A stretch of DNA of 64,000 nt from Staphylococcus sp. Marseille-Q5304 (lineage in GTDB: Bacteria; Bacillota; Bacilli; Staphylococcales; Staphylococcaceae): positions 1,240,001-1,304,000 of the forward strand of contig NZ_CALSFP010000001.1 in the NCBI RefSeq assembly GCF_943737015.1, given 5' to 3'. Shown piece after piece: positions 59,880 through 64,000 of the stretch (its first letter is position 1; the number at the start of each line of letters is the position of its first letter). A program made the translations under genes and the position numbers. Under the pieces are notes generated by a model. The model saw only the letters and a program-made list of their open reading frames with translations. It was not told the origin of the DNA and made no database searches.

Positions 59880-61577
59880 ATGGCATTTGATGGCTTATTT
59901 ACAAGAAAAATGGTGGAATCTTTACAAGATCTTGTCGATGGTCGTATTCATAAGATTAACCAACCAGAAAACGACACAATTATACTCGTTGTACGTCAAA
60001 ATAGACAAAATCATCAACTCTTACTTTCTATTCATCCTAGCTTTAGCAGAATGCACATCACTGCTAAAAAATATGATAATCCTTTCGACCCACCTATGTT
60101 TGCACGAGTTTTTCGTAAGCATTTAGAAGGCGGTATTATCAAGGCAATTAGACAAATTGATAATGATAGACGTGTAGAAATTGATGTACAGAGTAAAGAT
60201 GAAATTGGCGATACGATGCATCGTACCATCATTCTTGAAATTATGGGAAAACATAGTAACTTAATCCTCGTAAACGAAGAAAGAAAAATAATTGAAGGCT
60301 TTAAACACCTCACTCCTAATACAAACCAATATCGTACCGTGATGCCGGGCTTTCAATATGATGCACCACCTACACAACATAAAATGAACCCTTATGAGAA
60401 AACAGGTAATGATGTACTATCTTATATAGATTTCAATAGTGGCAAAATCGCCAAACAATTGCTCAACCATTTTGAAGGATTTAGCCCATTAATAACAAAG
60501 GAAATCGTCAATAGAAAGCAATTTATGACGACCGAAACATTACCACAAGCTTATGATGAGGTCATGGCCCAAACCGAGCAAGCACCTGTCCCAGTCTTCC
60601 ATAAAAACCATAAAACGGGTAAAGAAGACTTTTATTTTATGGAACTAGACCAATTTTATGATGATGTAGTGAAATATGATTCTTTACACGATTTGTTAGA
60701 TAGATACTTTGATGCACGTGGCGAAAGAGAACGCGTGAAACAAAGAGCAAATGATTTAGTTAAATTTGTGCATCAACAATTAAATAAATACCAAAATAAA
60801 ATTTCTAAGTTATATGCAGAACAAGAAGGCACGAAAGATAAAGAACTCCAACAACTATATGGAGAACTTATAACAGCAAACATTTACCGTATCAATCAGG
60901 GAGATGAGGAACTAACTGCTTTAAATTACTACAATAATGAAGAAGTCACGATTCCTTTAAACCCAACGAAATCACCTGCAGTTAATGCTCAATATTATTA
61001 TAAGCAATACAATAAACTAAAAACGCGTGAAAGTGAATTGCACCATCAAATCCAATTAACAAAAGAGAATATCGCTTATTTCGAAGGTATTGAACAACAA
61101 CTCAAACATATTTCTGTTGATGATATAGATGATATTCGTGACGAATTATCAGAACAAGGTTATATGAAACAACGAAAGCAAAATAAGAAAAAACGAAAAC
61201 AAAAAATTCAGTTACAAGAATATCGTTCTTCAGATGGTGATACAATACTCGTTGGTAAAAATAATAAACAAAATGATTATTTAACGAACAAAAAGGCTGA
61301 TAAAAATCATATTTGGTTCCACACAAAAGATATACCAGGTTCCCATGTTGTGATATTAAACGACCAACCAAGTGAGACGACGATTAAAGAAGCGGCTATG
61401 TTATCAGGGTATTTCTCCAAAGCAGGTAATTCTGGTCAAATACCTGTTGATTATACTTTAATTAAACATGTTCATAAACCGTCTGGTGCGAAACCAGGGT
61501 TTGTCACTTACGATAATCAAAAAACTTTATATGCAACACCAGATTATGACTACATTCAACAATTAAAGGTCAAATAA
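59880..61577 (+). CDS. rqcH: Ribosome quality control protein RqcH (NFACT family, FbpA/YloA)
   Basis: RqcH binds stalled 50S-peptidyl-tRNA and adds C-terminal alanine tails that mark peptides for degradation. Older annotations call it a fibronectin-binding protein. The 565-residue protein has the NFACT-N domain (MAFDGLFTRKMVESLQDLVDGRIHKI, MFARVFRKHLEGGII, MGKHSNLILVNE), a central coiled-coil hairpin (about 280-430) and the NFACT-R domain (LVGKNNKQNDYLTNKKADKNHIWFHTKDIPGSHVVI). It is plus strand, opposite its neighbours, and monocistronic. Confidence 0.96.
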   Translation: MAFDGLFTRKMVESLQDLVDGRIHKINQPENDTIILVVRQNRQNHQLLLSIHPSFSRMHITAKKYDNPFDPPMFARVFRKHLEGGIIKAIRQIDNDRRVEIDVQSKDEIGDTMHRTIILEIMGKHSNLILVNEERKIIEGFKHLTPNTNQYRTVMPGFQYDAPPTQHKMNPYEKTGNDVLSYIDFNSGKIAKQLLNHFEGFSPLITKEIVNRKQFMTTETLPQAYDEVMAQTEQAPVPVFHKNHKTGKEDFYFMELDQFYDDVVKYDSLHDLLDRYFDARGERERVKQRANDLVKFVHQQLNKYQNKISKLYAEQEGTKDKELQQLYGELITANIYRINQGDEELTALNYYNNEEVTIPLNPTKSPAVNAQYYYKQYNKLKTRESELHHQIQLTKENIAYFEGIEQQLKHISVDDIDDIRDELSEQGYMKQRKQNKKKRKQKIQLQEYRSSDGDTILVGKNNKQNDYLTNKKADKNHIWFHTKDIPGSHVVILNDQPSETTIKEAAMLSGYFSKAGNSGQIPVDYTLIKHVHKPSGAKPGFVTYDNQKTLYATPDYDYIQQLKVK

Positions 61578-61603
61578 TGAATGGTTAAAGTCTTAATAAT
61601 TTT

Positions 61604-61639
61604 AAAAAGCACCTTAGTTTGTACACTAAGGTGCTTTTT
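61604..61639. terminator. Bidirectional terminator between rqcH and a VOC-protein gene
   Basis: AAAAAGCACCTTAGT/ACTAAGGTGCTTTTT is a perfect 15-base stem with a 6-base loop. Confidence 0.95.
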
Positions 61640-61678
61640 GTATATTGTAATTTTGAGCTCGTATAATGGTTACTTATA

Positions 61679-62086
61679 CTACTGTTGTTCCGGTAAAGCT
61701 AATTGGAAATTAACACCAAATTTATCTTGAATCCAAGCAAATTCACGGAATGGTGGCATCTCTGTTTTAGGCATAAGAATTGCACCTTCACGTTTCAATT
61801 TACTAAATAATTGTTCCATTTCCATTGCGCTATCTACGGTCACGTATAATGACATAGCTGGATTCATTTCAATGTCTACATTATTCACATTATCAATGGC
61901 CATAAAGATTTGATCTTTTAATCTAAAGATTGCATGTTGAACCGTTCCTGTCGGTTCTTCATCATCTTCCCCATATCGAACAATATTTAATATTTCTGCA
62001 TCTTCAAATGCATCAATGTATAAATTAATGGCTTCTTCTGCTTCGCCATTAAACATTAAAAACGTAGTTATTTTTGGAATGTTCAT
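61679..62086 (-). CDS. VOC-fold protein (PhnB/3-demethylubiquinone-methyltransferase-like)
   Basis: The 135-residue protein MNIPKITTFLMFNGEAEEAINLYIDAFEDAEILNIVRYG... has the paired beta-alpha-beta-beta-beta modules of the PhnB-like VOC family (VQHAIFRLKDQIFMAIDN, MSLYVTVDSAMEMEQLFSKLKREG, FAWIQDKFGVNFQLAL). Function is usually unknown. I prefer the second of two adjacent ATGs (62084-62086), with GGAGGGG at a good distance. It is divergent from the micropeptide gene. Confidence 0.88.
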   Translation of the reverse strand: MNIPKITTFLMFNGEAEEAINLYIDAFEDAEILNIVRYGEDDEEPTGTVQHAIFRLKDQIFMAIDNVNNVDIEMNPAMSLYVTVDSAMEMEQLFSKLKREGAILMPKTEMPPFREFAWIQDKFGVNFQLALPEQQ

Positions 62087-62266
62087 CATTTCCCCTCCTT
62101 GACCACTATGGTAACCTATCACATCTGATAATTCGAATATTTTACGTATATCTAACATGCATTTATAAAATGTTGAAAGTTACATAATCTATGAGTTAAA
62201 GACGTTTCCTTTCTTTTTAAACCAAATATCGTTAAAATATATACAAAGTCTAACGGAGGTATCACA

Positions 62267-62350
62267 ATGTTACATTATCTAATTCCCCTATTAATTGCCG
62301 TATTAGTACTACTTATTGGCTACATCATTATAAAAATCATGATTCGATAG
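62267..62350 (+). CDS. 27-residue hydrophobic membrane micropeptide
   Basis: ATG at 62267 is preceded by GGAGG with a 7-base spacer. The 27-codon frame reads MLHYLIPLLIAVLVLLIGY followed by IIIKIMIR and TAG. It is a single membrane helix of about 20 residues with a short basic C-terminus (K, R). It lies alone between two minus-strand VOC genes and is not overlapped by any other plausible gene. The ribosome site and clean hydrophobicity support translation. It could be a small regulatory membrane peptide or a type I toxin-like peptide; no antitoxin RNA is evident from sequence alone. Confidence 0.65.
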   Translation: MLHYLIPLLIAVLVLLIGYIIIKIMIR

Positions 62351-62414
62351 TAATTTTTAAGTAAGAATAAACAACCCAAATATATTATGGACTAATTTCA
62401 ATCCGTGTGAATAT

Positions 62415-62460
62415 TAAAAACCTCCGTATCATTCATTTAAAAATGAGTAATACGGAGGTA
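62415..62460 (-). terminator. Terminator after the VOC/glyoxalase gene
   Basis: CCTCCGTATCATTCATTT/AAATGAGTAATACGGAGG with a short A-rich loop and T5 on the minus-strand exit. It is 24 bases past the gene's stop. Confidence 0.9.
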
Positions 62461-62482
62461 TTAGTCTATAAGCAAAGTAGAT

Positions 62483-62860
62483 TTATTTAACTTCTTTTAC
62501 TGCAAAATAATTATCTTCTGGGTCAGCAAAGTTAAATACTCTGCCCATCGGTAAAGTCATCACTTCTCCGACTGTAATATCATTATCTTTTAAATGTTGA
62601 TACAAATCATCAAATTGTGTAGTTGCAAACATGAGTGATGGTGTTGCAGTGCTTACGCCCATATCCATTTCATCAACTTTTGCCTTGTCTTGTAAGACAA
62701 TCGCAGTTTCTGCTTTGTCTTGTGGTAGCAACTTAACTATACGCATGCCCATTTCTTCTGTATCTTCAGAAACTGTGAAATTTAAATATTCAGTCCAAAA
62801 CTGCATCACTTTATCATGATCGTAAACGTAAATCATTACTTCATCTAATCTTTTTACCAT
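62483..62860 (-). CDS. VOC family protein (glyoxalase/bleomycin-resistance-like)
   Basis: The 125-residue protein MVKRLDEVMIYVYDHDKVMQFWTEYLNFTVSEDTEEMGMRIVKLLPQDKAETAIVLQD has the glyoxalase fold with the C-terminal GRVFNFADPEDNYFAVKEV. The substrate is unknown. I use the ATG at 62858-62860 with GGAG eight to nine bases upstream; a longer upstream frame lacks a ribosome site. Confidence 0.9.
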   Translation of the reverse strand: MVKRLDEVMIYVYDHDKVMQFWTEYLNFTVSEDTEEMGMRIVKLLPQDKAETAIVLQDKAKVDEMDMGVSTATPSLMFATTQFDDLYQHLKDNDITVGEVMTLPMGRVFNFADPEDNYFAVKEVK

Positions 62861-62953
62861 ATAAATAATCTCCTTAAATAAATTGTTGAAATTACAAACT
62901 ATTAAAATTAAATAGAAGCCAATCATCAAAACCTATATACATGTCACACTTAT

Positions 62954-62962
62954 ATTATATCA
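62954..62962 (-). promoter_or_regulatory. Extended -10 of the VOC/glyoxalase gene
   Basis: TGATATAAT on the minus strand (TATAAT at 62954-62959) lies about 95 bases before the ATG. No clear -35 is present. The rest of the 62861-63324 gap (63000-63229) is AT-rich; I see no gene or RNA in it. Confidence 0.5.
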
Positions 62963-63229
62963 TGGTCGCGCTATATTCACTCTGTACGTCCTTTTTAACC
63001 TACCTCCTTAATTTATAAATCTACAATGTTCAAGAGAGACTCTACTAAACTATATAAGCGTGGTTAATTCAAAAAGTATGGATTATCACTGTAATTTCTA
63101 TTGATTCGATTTTTTTATTAATAACTAGGTCTACACGTACTTACATTTCCATTTTCACTATAGTGTTCAAAACCAGTATACTCCTTTGTCAACGAACATT
63201 GCCAAATCGAAATCAACCTTCATATTTAA

Positions 63230-63283
63230 CAAAAATCAGGCTACTTATCTCCTGTTTATTACAGAAAATGAGTAGCCTGATTC
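63230..63283 (-). terminator. Terminator of the pyrE-distal transcript
   Basis: AATCAGGCTACT/AGTAGCCTGATT with a loop of about 25 bases, followed by T5 on the minus strand. It closes the pyrE plus small-ORF transcript. Confidence 0.85.
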
Positions 63284-63324
63284 GAGTTCATTATTTAACT
63301 TTCAATTAAATAGTAAGAGCCATT

Positions 63325-63510
63325 CTACAAGTTCTTTTTATCTTTGATGTTTGATTTTGATTGTTTGTAAAAGTCGTTTTCTTCTTTATCTTCTGAATTC
63401 ATTTCTTGCTTATACTTATCGTCATCGTGTTTTCTATAGTCATCATCTTTTTTCAAAAAATCATTGATATGTGAAAAATTTTGATAGGATTCTTCTGGGC
63501 TTTTTGTCAT
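63325..63510 (-). CDS. Small highly charged hypothetical protein
   Basis: The 61-residue protein MTKSPEESYQNFSHINDFLKKDDDYRKHDDDKYKQEMNSEDKEEND... is dominated by K, D and E with almost no hydrophobic residues, so it is predicted to be disordered. AGGGGG lies seven bases before the ATG. It starts 25 bases after pyrE with no terminator between, so it is probably the last gene of the pyrimidine transcript. I do not recognise a function. Confidence 0.75.
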   Translation of the reverse strand: MTKSPEESYQNFSHINDFLKKDDDYRKHDDDKYKQEMNSEDKEENDFYKQSKSNIKDKKNL

Positions 63511-63535
63511 ACATGTACCCCCTTTGGGTTACATA

Positions 63536-64000
63536 TTATGACAAGTTGTCTCTCCAATCAACTAAAGTAGTAATGTCTGATTCAGAAATTTGCCCATTTT
63601 CTTTTGCAACTTCAATTAATTCATTATAATTACTGAGTGTATAAAATGGTACTTGCGCTTCTTCAAATTGATCATCGGCTTTCTTTAAACCGTATGTGAA
63701 GATTGCTACGACACCTAATACTTCAGCGCCTGCTTCTTTTAAAGCTTCAACTGCTGTAATAGATGATCCACCTGTCGAAATTAAATCTTCAATTACAACC
63801 ACTTTCTTACCTTCACTTTGAGCACCTTCTATTTGATTTTGTTTACCATGGCTTTTACTCTTAGAACGAACATAGTTCATAGGTAAATCTAATACTTCAG
63901 ATACATATGCTGCATGAGGGATGCCTGCAGTTGCAGTCCCTGAAACGATTTGACCTTCTGGAAATTGTTGTTGAATTAAGTCACTTAAACCATCTCTAAT
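63536..64000 (-). CDS. pyrE: Orotate phosphoribosyltransferase (partial, 5' end outside window)
   Basis: PyrE converts orotate and PRPP to OMP in pyrimidine synthesis. The 154 visible residues include [42 protein letters not shown] and the PRPP-binding loop [14 protein letters not shown], followed by [13 protein letters not shown]. The frame stays open to base 64000, so the N-terminus lies beyond the window. Confidence 0.97.
   Translation of the reverse strand: MRDGLSDLIQQQFPEGQIVSGTATAGIPHAAYVSEVLDLPMNYVRSKSKSHGKQNQIEGAQSEGKKVVVIEDLISTGGSSITAVEALKEAGAEVLGVVAIFTYGLKKADDQFEEAQVPFYTLSNYNELIEVAKENGQISESDITTLVDWRDNLS

Noticed and set aside
61102..61371. 89-codon minus-strand frame inside rqcH
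   Set aside because: Antisense to the NFACT-R domain. Its hydrophobic look follows from the complement of charged codons.

Overview
The window is a low-GC Firmicutes chromosome segment whose gene content, gene order and protein sequences are those of a Staphylococcus. It resembles the S. aureus region from pyrE/gmk to rpsB/tsf, shown here in reverse orientation. Several local differences argue for a species other than S. aureus. Almost all housekeeping genes lie on the minus strand, so transcription runs from high to low coordinates. The first gene (tsf) and the last (pyrE) are cut by the window edges.

From right to left: pyrE plus a small acidic/basic ORF, two VOC-fold proteins and a 27-residue membrane micropeptide; rqcH (plus strand); gmk-rpoZ and coaBC-priA; an accessory patch with a small HTH protein and a GNAT acetyltransferase; def-like-fmt-rsmB-rlmN-stp1-pknB; an SRPBCC protein; rsgA-rpe-thiN; rpmB (plus strand); an Asp23-type protein with fakA; sdaAB-sdaAA-recG; the FapR-controlled fapR-plsX-fabD-fabG operon followed by acpP; and rnc-smc-ftsY-ylxM-ffh. 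A 3.4-kb insertion then separates ffh from rpsP, followed by rimM-trmD-rplS. After that come two tandem YfhO-family membrane proteins (plus strand), rbgA-rnhB, sucC-sucD, dprA, topA-trmFO-xerC-hslV-hslU-codY, and rpsB-tsf.

The genes cover translation (ribosomal proteins, RimM, TrmD, RlmN, RsmB, Fmt, RsgA, RbgA, RqcH), secretion (Ffh, FtsY, YlxM), fatty acid and phospholipid synthesis (FapR, PlsX, FabD, FabG, AcpP, FakA), chromosome maintenance (TopA, XerC, SMC, RecG, PriA, RnhB), cell-wall signalling (PknB/Stp1), proteolysis and nutrient sensing (HslUV, CodY) and central metabolism (SucCD, SdaAA/AB, Rpe).

Two items stand out. First, plsX and fabD form one uninterrupted reading frame across an A6 run, so a PlsX-FabD fusion is encoded, while a good internal ribosome site could still give free FabD. 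Second, the insertion between ffh and rpsP carries a complete TPP riboswitch with terminator. The riboswitch controls a short-chain dehydrogenase and a flavin-dependent (LLM/NtaA-type) monooxygenase, a gene pair I do not recognise as a known thiamine operon. Back to back with it is an XRE regulator/membrane-protein pair with a clear palindromic operator. Also notable are a degenerate peptide deformylase, duplicated yfhO genes, and three copies of a staphylococcal intergenic hairpin repeat. I saw no CRISPR array, tRNA, rRNA, insertion sequence or prophage.
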